A stretch of 39,473 nucleotides of DNA from DATMNR01 sp963702765 (GTDB lineage: Bacteria > Chloroflexota > Ktedonobacteria > Ktedonobacterales > Ktedonobacteraceae). Location of the stretch: the NCBI GenBank assembly GCA_963702765.1, contig CAVPEB010000066.1, positions 1 through 39,473 of the forward strand, in the 5' to 3' direction. A program made the translations under genes and the position numbers. Positions 15,388-24,353 of this stretch are shown one piece after another (positions within the stretch are counted from its first letter, which is position 1; the number at the start of each line of letters is the position of its first letter). A model generated the notes under the pieces. It was not told the DNA's origin, did not search any database, and saw nothing but the letters and a program-made list of their open reading frames with translations.

Positions 15388-17631
15388 ATGAGTACACCTG
15401 TGCGCTATTTTGGAAAATATGAACTGAGGGAGCGTCTCGGGCAGGGAGGAATGGCAGAGGTCTGGAAAGCCTTTGATCCTCAACTGAAGCGTTTCGTTGC
15501 CATTAAATATCTGCATGCAAATATGCAAGCAGACCCCCACATTCTTACACGCTTTACAGGTGAAGCACAGACGATTGCATCATTGCGCCATCCAAATATC
15601 ATTCATATTTATGAATTTGCGATTTCCGATCCCGACTCCGATAATCCCACTCCTTATATGGTCATGGATTATATCGAGGGGAAAACCCTCAAAGACTACA
15701 TTGATAGCACTTCTCGCATAAAAAAATACCCTTCAGCGAGCGATGTCGTACAGTTGTTTGCTTCCATAAGCCTGGCTATTGACTATGCACATCAACATCA
15801 AGTTATCCATCGGGATATTAAGCCCGCAAATATCCTGCTCAATTCGCACAATGTATCAAGAAATCCAATGGGTGAGCCTATTCTGGGTGACTTCGGTTTA
15901 TTCAAAATGCTGGGAACAGCCACAGGCACGTTCACTAGCGTTTTGACAGGCACACCTTACTACCTCTCGCCAGAGCAGGCCGCGGGGCGCCCGATCAACG
16001 ATCGAACAGATATCTATCCACTCGGCGTCATGCTCTACGAAATGTTTACAGGAAAACTACCCTTTGGAGGTGAAGGCACCGAGATTCTTGCCGTAATTCA
16101 CCAACACATTTACAATGAACCCACCCCACCCGAAAGCATCAATACAAATATTTCGCACGCATTGTCCCAGGTCATTTTACGTTGCCTTGCAAAAAATCCC
16201 GATGATCGCTACCCCAGCGCATCTGCAATGACCGCAGCTCTGGCTAAAGCTCTCAACATTCCTGTGCCTAAAGAAGTAGAGCAATCGATCTATGCGCAAG
16301 AAGAGACCATCAATCAGCCTCAGTCAGATAAATCTATCGGTGACGATTTACCTACTGTCCTTTCAAAAACAAGTTCTGGCATATCTGTATCTACATCGGA
16401 TACAAACCCTCCTATACAGGCTAAGACGCAGGTTGCTGTTCCATCTTCTTCTACGCCCAAGGCTCCTTCTTCATCGCGCCGAAGAAACAATCCTCTACTC
16501 ATCACCCTGATTGCACTGCTGATCATTGCAATCATCGGAGCAGGAATTGGTGGTTTCTTCCTGTTCAAGAACGGAAGCTCTGCCAGTACTTCTTCCCAAT
16601 TTACGGGTCAGGCATATTTCTTGAGTAGCGGACGAGGAGACCTTACCAAACTTAATAGCCCTGGAATTTCAGACGAGCTTGTCATTAACACACAAAATAT
16701 GCTCGCACCTGCTTCGGGTAAGAGCTATTATGCCTGGTTAGCGAAAGATGCGGAAGGCCAATTTATCGCATTGGGGAATCTGCCCTTCAACAACGGCCAG
16801 GTACATTTTCTCTATCGTGATCCACATCATACGAATTTGCTGGCGATTACGAGGAGCCTTCTCATCACTGAAGAAAACTCGGGGTCACAACCAACCAATC
16901 CTTCAGCGTCTGGAACAGTCTACCGTGCTGACTTACCCAGCACTCCAGACCCGGCTCAACAGAACTTTAGCATCCTTGACCACGAGCGGCATTTAGCTGC
17001 GGCCGATCCTACACTGGACCAGATGGGCATTCATGGAGGATTAGGCATCTGGTTACGTAACGACATTGCGCAAATCTACGGATGGGCTGAGACATCGAGA
17101 GATCACTGGAGTGGTCCTAATACTGATCCAAATGTCGTTGCTTATATACATGGCCAGATGGTACACATACTGGATGTTCTGGATGGAATAAATGGAGTCA
17201 AAAATGATCTGCCAGCGGGATATAGTCCAGACCAGCGAGATGCAACTATAGCTCAAATCGCTCTCATTGACACGCCAAATCAGACACCTCCTGATTTTCT
17301 GAATCATGTGATCTTCCATCTCAACTCTATCGCGCAATTCCCTGGAGCGCCATCTGATCTACGCCAGCACACGGCAGTAATTCTGAATTCTACAGCTATG
17401 CTCCATACCTGGTTAGAGGCTGTCAAGAAGGACGCCATCACGCTGCTCAATGATCAGCAGTTGAACCAGGCCAATACTCTGTCTACATTCAACGACCTGG
17501 CTGATAATGCGGAATTCGCATATTCTGGTCAAGTCGATCCGATTACATTACAAGTGCAGCATAATGGAGTTGTACAGATCTACGATGAAATTCAGCGCCT
17601 GGCAACCTTCCAATTGATTAAGGCAGGCTAG
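15388..17631 (+). CDS. Transmembrane Ser/Thr protein kinase (PknB type) with extracytoplasmic sensor half
   Basis: 747 residues. Hanks-type kinase domain, about 1-285: glycine loop GQGGMAEVWKAF, K40 in VAIKYL, E59, catalytic HRDIKPANILLN (D143), DFG at 168-170, SPEQAAG and the D in RTDIYPLGVMLYEM, all present, so it should be active. A Ser/Pro/Thr juxtamembrane linker, one membrane span (370-393) and about 350 extracytoplasmic residues follow. The part after the span (GKSYYAWLAKDAEGQFIALGN) resembles the outer domain of anti-sigma factor K-like proteins; the rest is helical and unknown. No PASTA domains. ATG 15388 has an AGGA site 7 bases upstream. It diverges from the zinc-ribbon/BACON gene and ends 4 bases from the convergent ThDP-lyase gene. 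Confidence 0.9.
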   Translation: MSTPVRYFGKYELRERLGQGGMAEVWKAFDPQLKRFVAIKYLHANMQADPHILTRFTGEAQTIASLRHPNIIHIYEFAISDPDSDNPTPYMVMDYIEGKTLKDYIDSTSRIKKYPSASDVVQLFASISLAIDYAHQHQVIHRDIKPANILLNSHNVSRNPMGEPILGDFGLFKMLGTATGTFTSVLTGTPYYLSPEQAAGRPINDRTDIYPLGVMLYEMFTGKLPFGGEGTEILAVIHQHIYNEPTPPESINTNISHALSQVILRCLAKNPDDRYPSASAMTAALAKALNIPVPKEVEQSIYAQEETINQPQSDKSIGDDLPTVLSKTSSGISVSTSDTNPPIQAKTQVAVPSSSTPKAPSSSRRRNNPLLITLIALLIIAIIGAGIGGFFLFKNGSSASTSSQFTGQAYFLSSGRGDLTKLNSPGISDELVINTQNMLAPASGKSYYAWLAKDAEGQFIALGNLPFNNGQVHFLYRDPHHTNLLAITRSLLITEENSGSQPTNPSASGTVYRADLPSTPDPAQQNFSILDHERHLAAADPTLDQMGIHGGLGIWLRNDIAQIYGWAETSRDHWSGPNTDPNVVAYIHGQMVHILDVLDGINGVKNDLPAGYSPDQRDATIAQIALIDTPNQTPPDFLNHVIFHLNSIAQFPGAPSDLRQHTAVILNSTAMLHTWLEAVKKDAITLLNDQQLNQANTLSTFNDLADNAEFAYSGQVDPITLQVQHNGVVQIYDEIQRLATFQLIKAG

Positions 17632-17635
17632 GTTC

Positions 17636-19281
17636 TCATACAGCTACACTCGTAGATCGGCTATATGGTTTGTTCGGATCGATCAGCACATTAATACATG
17701 CTGGTAATCCAGAAGCGAATGCCCTCTCAAGGGCTGGACGAATATCCTCCGGTCTCTGTACGAATTCTCCATAACCACCCAGCGCTTCAACCATTTTATC
17801 GTAGCGAATGCCGGGTGAAAGTTCTGCTGCTGTGGCGTGGCCAAGAATCGCCTTTTGCGGATGCTTAATTTGTCCCCACGCTCCATCGTTACCTATAATT
17901 GAGACAACTGGTAACTGCTGGCGCACCATGCTCTCGAACTCCATACCATTGAGACCAAATGCACCATCTCCGTGCAAGATAAGCACTTTTTTCCCAGGGC
18001 GCGCTATCTGTGCAGCCATAGCAAAACCTGTGCCCGTCCCAAGACAACCCATTGGGCCTGGATCGAGCCAGTAGCCTGGTTTATAGACATTGATAATTCT
18101 TCCGCCATAGCTGACGATATCCCCGCCATCGCCAACAACGGTTGTGTCCTCGTCGATGAAATCGCGTATCTCCCGGCACAGGCGCATAGGGTGTACAGGC
18201 TCAGCGTCAGAGTTCATCGCTGCCTCATCACGTGCAGATGCATTTCGCTCTTCTACTCGAATGTAGTCTAGCCAATCGCCTGCAGGTAACTGCTTTGTTG
18301 CCTCAGCCAGGTAACGCATACTCAACCCAACATCACCCACTAACCCAACTGCAGCGCCACGATTGACACCAACATCTTCACCTGCAAGGTCGAACCAGAT
18401 GATATTAGCCTGTGCTGGAATGAGTGGGGGCTGTCCATGGCTGAGACGAAAATCCATGCGCGTCCCCACCGCCAGAATTGTATCGGCCCCTTCCAGAGCT
18501 TTACGACGGGCCGATGTGAAGAAGAGCGGATGTGATGGTGGCAGGCAGCCACGCCCAGCACCATTGAGAAAGACAGGGGCATTGATGCGCTCTGCAAGCA
18601 AGCGCAATGGTTCGGAGGCATCACACCACCAGACGGCAGTACCAGCCATAATGACAGGGTGCTGCGCTTTCTCCAATAAAGCAGCAGCTCTCAGGATCAT
18701 ATCGGGATCAGGCGCAGTACGCCCGCCATAACGATAGGATGCAGGCTCACCTGGATCGATGAGCGCGTCGGTATCCGCAAGGTTGTTCAGAACATCCATG
18801 GGCATTTCTAAGAATGTAGGTCCAGGTTTGCCATTCAACATCTGCCGAAAGGCCGAAGCTGTATATTCACCCAGTCGAGTTGTTTCATGCACTGTGCGCG
18901 CCCACTTGGTGATTGGACGTAGCAGTTCAATCTGGTTCATCTCCTGAAGTGCGCCCCTATCCCACAGGCTTAAAGGGGCTGCGCCGCCAATGACAAGCAC
19001 AGGGCTACCGCAAGGTATGCGTTTGCTACACCAGTAACGCCATCAGTGACGCCTGGGCCGGCCGTTAAAATAGCCACGCCGGGTGTGCGCGTGCATTTGG
19101 CCCAACCTTCGGCTGCATGAACTGCTGCCTGTTCGTGGCGAGTATCCACGACTCTAATGCCTTCGCGCTTGCAACCATCATAGATCGCGGCAATATGTCC
19201 TCCACTCAGGGTGAAGACAACCTCGACACCTTCTTTTTTCAGAATTTTGGCGACAATCCAGCCGCCATGAATCATGCCCAT
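17636..19281 (-). pseudogene. ThDP-dependent acetolactate synthase-like / 2-hydroxyacyl-CoA lyase-like enzyme, split by a frameshift
   Basis: Two overlapping frames make one enzyme of about 548 residues. The first (19281 down to about 19006) has the ThDP pyrimidine domain with the catalytic glutamate in RHEQAAVHAAEGWAK and continues TDGVTGVANAYLA. The second resumes as SPVLVIGGAAPLSLWDRGALQEM and carries the central domain and the ThDP/Mg motif GDGAFGLNGMEFESMV...IIGNDGAWG. One missing base near 19006 explains the break. The C-terminus (ERAFASGLPACINVLIDP) is close to mycobacterial IlvG (Rv1820)-type proteins, annotated as acetolactate synthase but distinct from true IlvB. The related 2-hydroxyacyl-CoA lyases cleave to formyl-CoA plus aldehyde. 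ATG 19281 has a GGAGT site. It is last in the acyl-CoA operon, 61 bases after the R2lox gene. Confidence 0.78.
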
Positions 19282-19342
19282 ACGGGACTCCGATCTTTCT
19301 CTGTTCGTGAACTCATGAAAATCTTCGATTATGATTACATTT

Positions 19343-20284
19343 TTATGCGGACATGCCGGGAATCTGCGGTACCTTCATGCTCAGTCCAATCACTTTTAGT
19401 TTCTTCGCAAGCAATTCCTGCGCATAGCGAGGAGTTACCCACGGATCTTCGCCATTAGCCAGCATCATCTGTACTTGCTCTGGTCCAGGAGATATACCTT
19501 CCAGTGCGGTAGGTACATATTTCTCTACGGCATCATGCACAATCACAGCATGCTTTGCATCCTGCTGAATCATCTCGCGTAAGAACTTTACACCAAAGAC
19601 AACATGCCGCGATTCGTCTCGCGCCACAGCGGTGAAACCTCCACGAAATGCAGGAAAAAGATCGTTCATACGATAGAAATCCAGGATACTTCGTTGTCCA
19701 GCCAGCGCCATTGTGCCCTCGATAATGACATGGTAGAGGGTGACTCCCTCAACAAGATATGCCATGTTGCCTGGTTCCCGCTGAATACGCACGGCTACTT
19801 CTGATAGGGCATCGATCAGGATATACTTCAAATGATGGTTCATATACTCGCGAGCAACGGCTAGAGCATCTTCCAATTTCTCTTTATCGACATCCAGCAC
19901 CTCTTTAAAGAAGCGAGCGAAGAAAACTGTGTGACGTGCCTCGTCGACCAGTTGTGTTGTGGCAAAGATGCGCATCTCTTCATCGGGCATGGCTATAACA
20001 TACGGACCAAGGGTATCGGTTACACACGCCTCACCCTGGAAAAAAGCCGATAGTCCATACATGCGCATGTCACGTTCGTCTTGCGACATTCCCTCCCACT
20101 GCTTGCGATCTCCGCTAAAATCTATATCCTGCGCCCGCCATTGCTGGCGCTCCCAACGATAATACAGCTCGCGATAGGTAGGCAGGTGAACCAATCCATC
20201 GTCGATGATCTGCAATACATTGTCGATAGGTGTCTGTTGTAGCTGCTTCAAGCTGGCGCTTTCAAGTGGGGTATCAATGGACAT
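19343..20284 (-). CDS. R2-like ligand-binding oxidase (R2lox, Mn/Fe)
   Basis: 313 residues, a ferritin-like four-helix metal oxidase related to ribonucleotide reductase R2. All six metal ligands are visible: E85 (FFQGEACV), E115 and H118 (VDEARH), E189 (YHVIIEG), E224 and H227 (RDESRH). The two residues that form the Tyr-Val ether cross-link special to R2lox are present at the right spacing: V88, three after the first ligand, and Y184, five before the fourth. R2lox builds a Mn/Fe centre, activates O2 and binds a fatty acid in its pocket; its in vivo reaction is not known. Start ATG 20284 has AAGGAG 7 bases upstream; the frame is open 7 codons further. It lies between an acyl-CoA ligase and a ThDP lyase in one operon. 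Confidence 0.9.
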   Translation of the reverse strand: MSIDTPLESASLKQLQQTPIDNVLQIIDDGLVHLPTYRELYYRWERQQWRAQDIDFSGDRKQWEGMSQDERDMRMYGLSAFFQGEACVTDTLGPYVIAMPDEEMRIFATTQLVDEARHTVFFARFFKEVLDVDKEKLEDALAVAREYMNHHLKYILIDALSEVAVRIQREPGNMAYLVEGVTLYHVIIEGTMALAGQRSILDFYRMNDLFPAFRGGFTAVARDESRHVVFGVKFLREMIQQDAKHAVIVHDAVEKYVPTALEGISPGPEQVQMMLANGEDPWVTPRYAQELLAKKLKVIGLSMKVPQIPGMSA

Positions 20285-20351
20285 GAGATTTCTCCTTGCA
20301 CTCACTCTGGGCCATAGGCCAGACGCGCTAGCGGCGTTGAGTGAGTGAATT

Positions 20352-21956
20352 TCAATATTTCCTCAGTTCTTTCTTATCAATTTTACCCACCGCATTGCGA
20401 GGCAACGCACTTACAAACTCAATTTCGCTTGGCGTTTTGTAATTTGCCAGGGATTCACGGCAGAATTCTTTGAGTGTTTCGGCATCAACATCAGCGCGCG
20501 TCACAACAAAGGCTTTGACTTCCTCTCCCATACGTTCAGATGGGACACCAATCACTGCCAATTCGATCACTGCGGGATGCCTGTTCAGCACTTCTTCAAT
20601 GTCACGTGGGTAGATATTAAATCCGCCACGTATAATCAAATCCTTCTTTCGCTCAACAATATACAGGTAGCCATCTTCATCAAATCGACCCATATCGCCC
20701 GTATGCAGCCAACCATTACGTAGAGCTGCCTGCGTCTCCTCGGGCATATTATAATAGCCTTGCATGATGTTAGGCCCGCGTGCAATGATTTCGCCTATCT
20801 CACCCACTGGCAAGGGATTGTCGTTCGCATCAACGATGCGTATTTCGACCCCAGCGATAGGCACGCCAACCGAACCCGCTTTGCGAAGCATTCCCTGGCC
20901 ATGTCCTGTAAGTACAGCGCTTGCTTCCGATAATCCATACCCTTCGCGTATCTGGCAATGAAATTTCTGCTCGAAACCCTCCAGAATGGCAAGCGGCAAC
21001 GGGGCAGAACCACTCACACAATACTGCAAGCTGCTCGTGTCGAATTTATCGGCATCAGGTGTATAAAGTAGAGCTACGAACATGGCTGGCACACCCGCAA
21101 AAGCGTTGATCCGATAACGCTCGATCGCGGAAAGTACAGCCGTCGTGTCAAAGCGAGGATGCAATACTGCAATAACGCCATTGAGATAACCAACATTGGA
21201 AGCAACCAATCCATAAGCATGCGCTAAAGGAAGAATTGCCAGTTGCACTTCATGAACTGATGGCGTTCCCTCTTCAACTGTACCACTACCTCGACCTGAG
21301 GCTGCATTCGAGACGACATTGCGATGTGACAGCAATACTCCCTTTGGATGGCCGGTCGTACCAGAAGTATAGAGAATCACAGCAGGATCATCAGGTGTAA
21401 GTGAGACTTCTTCCAAATCTTCAAGGTAATGATCCGCAAATGCCGCTCCGCTTGTTACAACATCTTTGTATGCATGGATAGTATATGATTGCAACTCATC
21501 ATGCTCTTCGCCATCTATACCCGTTGAAATAATGTGCTTTATCGTAGTCACATCAGCTAGTGCGTGACGTAACAAAGGCAGGAGAACAGGGCTTGTAATG
21601 ACTGCTTTTGCAGCCGAGTTCTCAGCGATATAACGGACCTCGGGTCCTTTCAACAAAGGGAGTACAGGTATTATGATTGCACCAGCGCGTGCGATAGCCT
21701 GATAAGAGATGACTACCTCAGGGCAGTTGAGCATCATAACAATGACACGATCGCCTTTCTCTATGCCTAAGCTTCTCAGCCCTACCGCCAGTTGGGTCGC
21801 TTCTTTCGCAATCTCTACGTTTGTATATTCACGTACTTCTTCTCCATCTTCGTAGATGAGCGACTTGAAGGTGCCGTATCTCTGGCAATTGTAAATAGAA
21901 AGGTCATAGAGGAAACGCAGATCTTCAATGTCATATGCTTGTGTTTTGCCCGTCAT
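20352..21956 (-). CDS. Long-chain fatty-acid/acyl-CoA ligase (AMP-binding)
   Basis: 534 residues, full-length ANL-superfamily adenylating enzyme. The P-loop-like motif ILYTSGTTGHPKGVLLSH, GYGLSEASAVLTGHG, the hinge motif LHTGDMGRFDEDGYLYIVERKKDLIIRGGFNIYP, and the final RNAVGKIDKKELRKY with the catalytic lysine are all intact. It would activate a carboxylic acid to acyl-AMP and then acyl-CoA in the cytoplasm. Its ATG overlaps the stop of the MaoC-type gene by four bases (ATGA), so translation is coupled. R2lox follows after 67 bases. Chain length cannot be told. Confidence 0.88.
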   Translation of the reverse strand: MTGKTQAYDIEDLRFLYDLSIYNCQRYGTFKSLIYEDGEEVREYTNVEIAKEATQLAVGLRSLGIEKGDRVIVMMLNCPEVVISYQAIARAGAIIIPVLPLLKGPEVRYIAENSAAKAVITSPVLLPLLRHALADVTTIKHIISTGIDGEEHDELQSYTIHAYKDVVTSGAAFADHYLEDLEEVSLTPDDPAVILYTSGTTGHPKGVLLSHRNVVSNAASGRGSGTVEEGTPSVHEVQLAILPLAHAYGLVASNVGYLNGVIAVLHPRFDTTAVLSAIERYRINAFAGVPAMFVALLYTPDADKFDTSSLQYCVSGSAPLPLAILEGFEQKFHCQIREGYGLSEASAVLTGHGQGMLRKAGSVGVPIAGVEIRIVDANDNPLPVGEIGEIIARGPNIMQGYYNMPEETQAALRNGWLHTGDMGRFDEDGYLYIVERKKDLIIRGGFNIYPRDIEEVLNRHPAVIELAVIGVPSERMGEEVKAFVVTRADVDAETLKEFCRESLANYKTPSEIEFVSALPRNAVGKIDKKELRKY

Positions 21957-22402
21957 ATCTTCTCCTCATTGCTTGATACTGCCGGAATAATTACAACCGC
22001 TTCTCCAGTGGTTACTTTGTCTCCTTTCTGGTTCTGTGCCCAACATTCAATAGCTATCGACTGGCTCAGATCTTCCTGTGTCGTTCTGATATTGACTTTC
22101 CCAAGGCAGGTAAGTGTATCACCCAGACGAACCATATTATGAAAGCGTACTTTAAGATGCTCTATCCGAGCGCCAGGAATACCGACAATCTGCTGATTCA
22201 CAAACTGCCCAAGAAAAGCCATACTGAGCATTCCATGAGCAATGACACTATCTAAACCGACTTTTTGTGCGACCTGCTCATCTAGATGAATTGGATTATA
22301 ATCACCAGACGCATCAGCATAGCGGCGCAGTTGTTCTTGCGTAATGGGAGGTTTGACGAATGGAGTGAGGTGCTGGTCAATAGCAGTGTCCAAAATACTC
22401 AT
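21953..22402 (-). CDS. MaoC-like hot-dog-fold (R)-enoyl-CoA hydratase
   Basis: 149 residues with the hydratase-2 motif ADASGDYNPIHLDEQVAQKVG, giving the catalytic Asp and His, followed by IAHGMLSMAFLGQFV, and a hot-dog core ending in GEAVVIIPA. It would hydrate a trans-2-enoyl-CoA or act as the small dehydratase of a lipid pathway. It is 15 bases downstream of the unknown gene at 22418 and overlaps the acyl-CoA ligase gene by four bases; part of the five-gene acyl-CoA operon. Confidence 0.85.
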   Translation of the reverse strand: MSILDTAIDQHLTPFVKPPITQEQLRRYADASGDYNPIHLDEQVAQKVGLDSVIAHGMLSMAFLGQFVNQQIVGIPGARIEHLKVRFHNMVRLGDTLTCLGKVNIRTTQEDLSQSIAIECWAQNQKGDKVTTGEAVVIIPAVSSNEEKI

Positions 22403-22417
22403 GGTGGATCTCCTCGA

Positions 22418-22903
22418 TTAGAAAACAGGATGCATTGAACGCCACGCACTTGGCTGCAACTGGATGACGGCTGGTTGCCAGCCTGGCTCACCAAATAATA
22501 TGGATTCATTCCACTTAGGATTCTTATGGCAAAAATGATAGCGTATCTTCCATGCGCGATCAGTTTTTTGCTTTTCATGATACGCAGTATCGAGACCAAG
22601 TTGAAAACTTAGCAGTTGTGCATAATAAGGCTGCAAGTTGTACTCCATTGTATCTGTATCTAGCTCATGATCGGTAAAGGACATTTGTAGATCAAAGCAG
22701 TAGTTAAAATCCATCACTTCAGGATCGCGGTCCTCTTCGTCTGCTCGATGGAGAAGGACGAGTAAACCCAGCATCTCAAATTGACAGTAAGGTTCATTTG
22801 AAAAAGATATTTGTCGAAAAGGAGGCAGAGAGAAGAGGTTGCATATTTCAGATGCGAGTTGTTGCAGAGATTTGTCTGTCTTGATGCAGATTTGAAACGA
22901 CAT
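22418..22903 (-). CDS. Uncharacterised 161-residue protein, first gene of the acyl-CoA operon
   Basis: I do not recognise this family. A soluble, aromatic- and acidic-rich protein with no signal peptide or membrane span: an N-terminal MSFQICIKTDKSLQQLASEICNLF, a mid-section with many acidic residues (RADEEDRDPEVMDFNYCFDLQMSF) and a C-terminal WNESILFGEPGWQPAVIQL. The ATG at 22903 has an AAGGAG site 7-8 bases upstream, so the gene is well supported. Position at the head of the operon suggests a role tied to the acyl-CoA genes, but nothing in the sequence says which. Confidence 0.7.
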   Translation of the reverse strand: MSFQICIKTDKSLQQLASEICNLFSLPPFRQISFSNEPYCQFEMLGLLVLLHRADEEDRDPEVMDFNYCFDLQMSFTDHELDTDTMEYNLQPYYAQLLSFQLGLDTAYHEKQKTDRAWKIRYHFCHKNPKWNESILFGEPGWQPAVIQLQPSAWRSMHPVF

Positions 22904-23390
22904 ACAGGACTCCTTATGGAGATGCGAAGGTTGTTGAACCTCTCTCGTTGAATCTACTTACATGCATTCAGAAACGTTTCTTTCTAGCTTCGAAAGATGC
23001 CCTGGAAACTTTATCATTTGAATGCAAGGAAGTAACTAGCTTCATCTTACGCTGCATGTGGAATGGGTGTCAAGCAACGTATCAGGGCTTCTTATGCCTT
23101 ACTTTTTCAACTGTTTTAACTGACCGCAGATGTCTGCAAAACAGTCATACAACACATTGTAACTAGTCCCAGGCAACTTCTTCAGCTTGAACTTGCATCT
23201 ACATCTTCTGCCTGTTATACTGGCATTGCGACTCTTGGAGAGGCTAAACAAGAACAACCTGCCAAGCTAGCAACAGTAAAGTATTGCTCTGCACATCGAA
23301 ATAGGCCTTTTCGATGCCCTGATGTCTTGTCTTGTGCTGTCATCTGGGAAAGAGCAACATAGAAATCGAGTAGAATAGTCAGGAGATAGA
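22904..23390. other. Intergenic region upstream of the acyl-CoA operon and the IscB locus
   Basis: About 490 bases with no supportable gene on either strand. It must hold the promoter of the minus-strand operon. The one structure I see is a hairpin: ACTGTTTT (23110-23117) pairs with AAAACAGT (23138-23145) and encloses a second perfect stem GCAGA/TCTGC (23126-23130, 23133-23137). The last bases before 23399 are the left flank of the IscB element and would supply the omegaRNA guide. Confidence 0.5.
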
Positions 23391-23398
23391 GAGCGGTC

Positions 23399-23600
23399 GT
23401 CAGGAACCCGATCCCCTCAAAGGGGATGGGCTTGTGTGAACAAGCCCACCTGACCAGACTCAGCCCCGCAACGGGCTACGTTACGAGCGAAATAGGTACG
23501 TTGGGATGCGTCGCCAGTCCCAACCGCTACGGTACGCAGGTTAAACAGAGGTACGAGGGTGAACTCAGTGCTTGTTACGCTAAACCGTTCAGTAACATTG
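23399..23600 (+). ncRNA. Candidate IscB omegaRNA scaffold
   Basis: About 200 structured, non-coding bases upstream of the IscB gene, where IscB guide RNAs are encoded. An outer stem GTCAGG (23399-23404) with CCTGAC (23449-23454) encloses two perfect hairpins: ATCCCCT/AGGGGAT (23411-23417, 23421-23427) and GGGCTTGT/ACAAGCCC (23428-23435, 23440-23447), a three-way junction. Then AGCCC/GGGCT (23462-23466, 23473-23477) and GTTGGGA/TCCCAAC (23500-23506, 23518-23524). The length matches known IscB omegaRNAs of about 200 nt. In IscB the guide lies 5' of the scaffold, so it would come from roughly the 16 bases before 23399. Exact ends are not determined. Confidence 0.65.
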
Positions 23601-23607
23601 TCGAAGA

Positions 23608-24309
23608 ATGGAAATGAAGAACAGCATGACAAGTCGTGTGGATCAAGGATTCTTTTCTGCATGGAATCCTGAAATGGCCTATGTTCTTGGTTTCTGGTTT
23701 GCAGATGGATGGATGACTCAACCTGATCAAGACGCCTTTATCTGTTTTGTGAGCAAAGATAGAGAGCATTTAGAACTCATAGGAAACATCATGCATTCAG
23801 AACATCACATACATACGCAAGGGGAGGGATGTTTTCGCTTGCCGATTGGGAGCAAACGACTCTGGAATGACCTGGCAAACCTTGGAGGGATGCCCGCGAA
23901 ATCTCTGGTTGTTGAGATGCCGTCCGTTCCCGGGCACTGTATACGCCAGTTCATCCGTGGGTTTGTCGATGGTGATGGTTCGCTTTATTGGGATACGGCA
24001 CAAAGAAGGACTCCAAGGATAAACATCGTGGGGGGTCTCTTATTTCTTGAGAAACTTGCCCAAGTTATTCATCAGGAAACAGAGATAGGTATCGCCAAGA
24101 TTAGAACCCATAAAAGTAAAGCTCCCTTTCTTGCCTATTCTGGTGTCAAAGCGCAAGTTCTCGCCAAGTGGCTGTATATCCCCGGTGAGTTGATGCTAGA
24201 GCGCAAGGGTAAGCTTGCCCAGGAGTTCGCAACATGGGAACTCTCAAAGTTCGGATGGAAGAGTCAAGCAGTAATGACGCCTCGAATGCGAGCTATTCTG
24301 GAATGGTAG
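23608..24309 (+). CDS. LAGLIDADG homing endonuclease inserted between omegaRNA and iscB
   Basis: 233 residues with two LAGLIDADG motifs: VLGFWFADG (residues 26-34, acidic D33) and IRGFVDGDG (116-124, acidic D123), about 90 apart, the layout of a monomeric, pseudo-symmetric homing endonuclease. Both active-site aspartates are present. Such enzymes cut a long DNA target (about 20 bp) and spread their own gene by repair. The gene begins right after the omegaRNA scaffold and ends 44 bases before the iscB ATG, so it is nested inside the IscB element. No ribosome site is clear at ATG 23608; ATG 23614 and 23629 are alternatives. It could be transcribed together with the omegaRNA and iscB. Confidence 0.85.
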   Translation: MEMKNSMTSRVDQGFFSAWNPEMAYVLGFWFADGWMTQPDQDAFICFVSKDREHLELIGNIMHSEHHIHTQGEGCFRLPIGSKRLWNDLANLGGMPAKSLVVEMPSVPGHCIRQFIRGFVDGDGSLYWDTAQRRTPRINIVGGLLFLEKLAQVIHQETEIGIAKIRTHKSKAPFLAYSGVKAQVLAKWLYIPGELMLERKGKLAQEFATWELSKFGWKSQAVMTPRMRAILEW

Positions 24310-24353
24310 GCGAACATTACCCGGCGCTTGCCGGAGGCTCGCAGGAGCAGTTC

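Noticed and set aside
24234..24353. N-terminal extension of iscB
   Set aside because: It overlaps the end of the homing endonuclease gene, has no ribosome site, and the PLMP domain begins at ATG 24354, which has one.
23399..24353. Group I intron carrying the LAGLIDADG gene
   Set aside because: LAGLIDADG genes often sit in group I introns, but no split host gene flanks this one and the upstream RNA fits an IscB omegaRNA by position, length and stems. Not excluded without folding.
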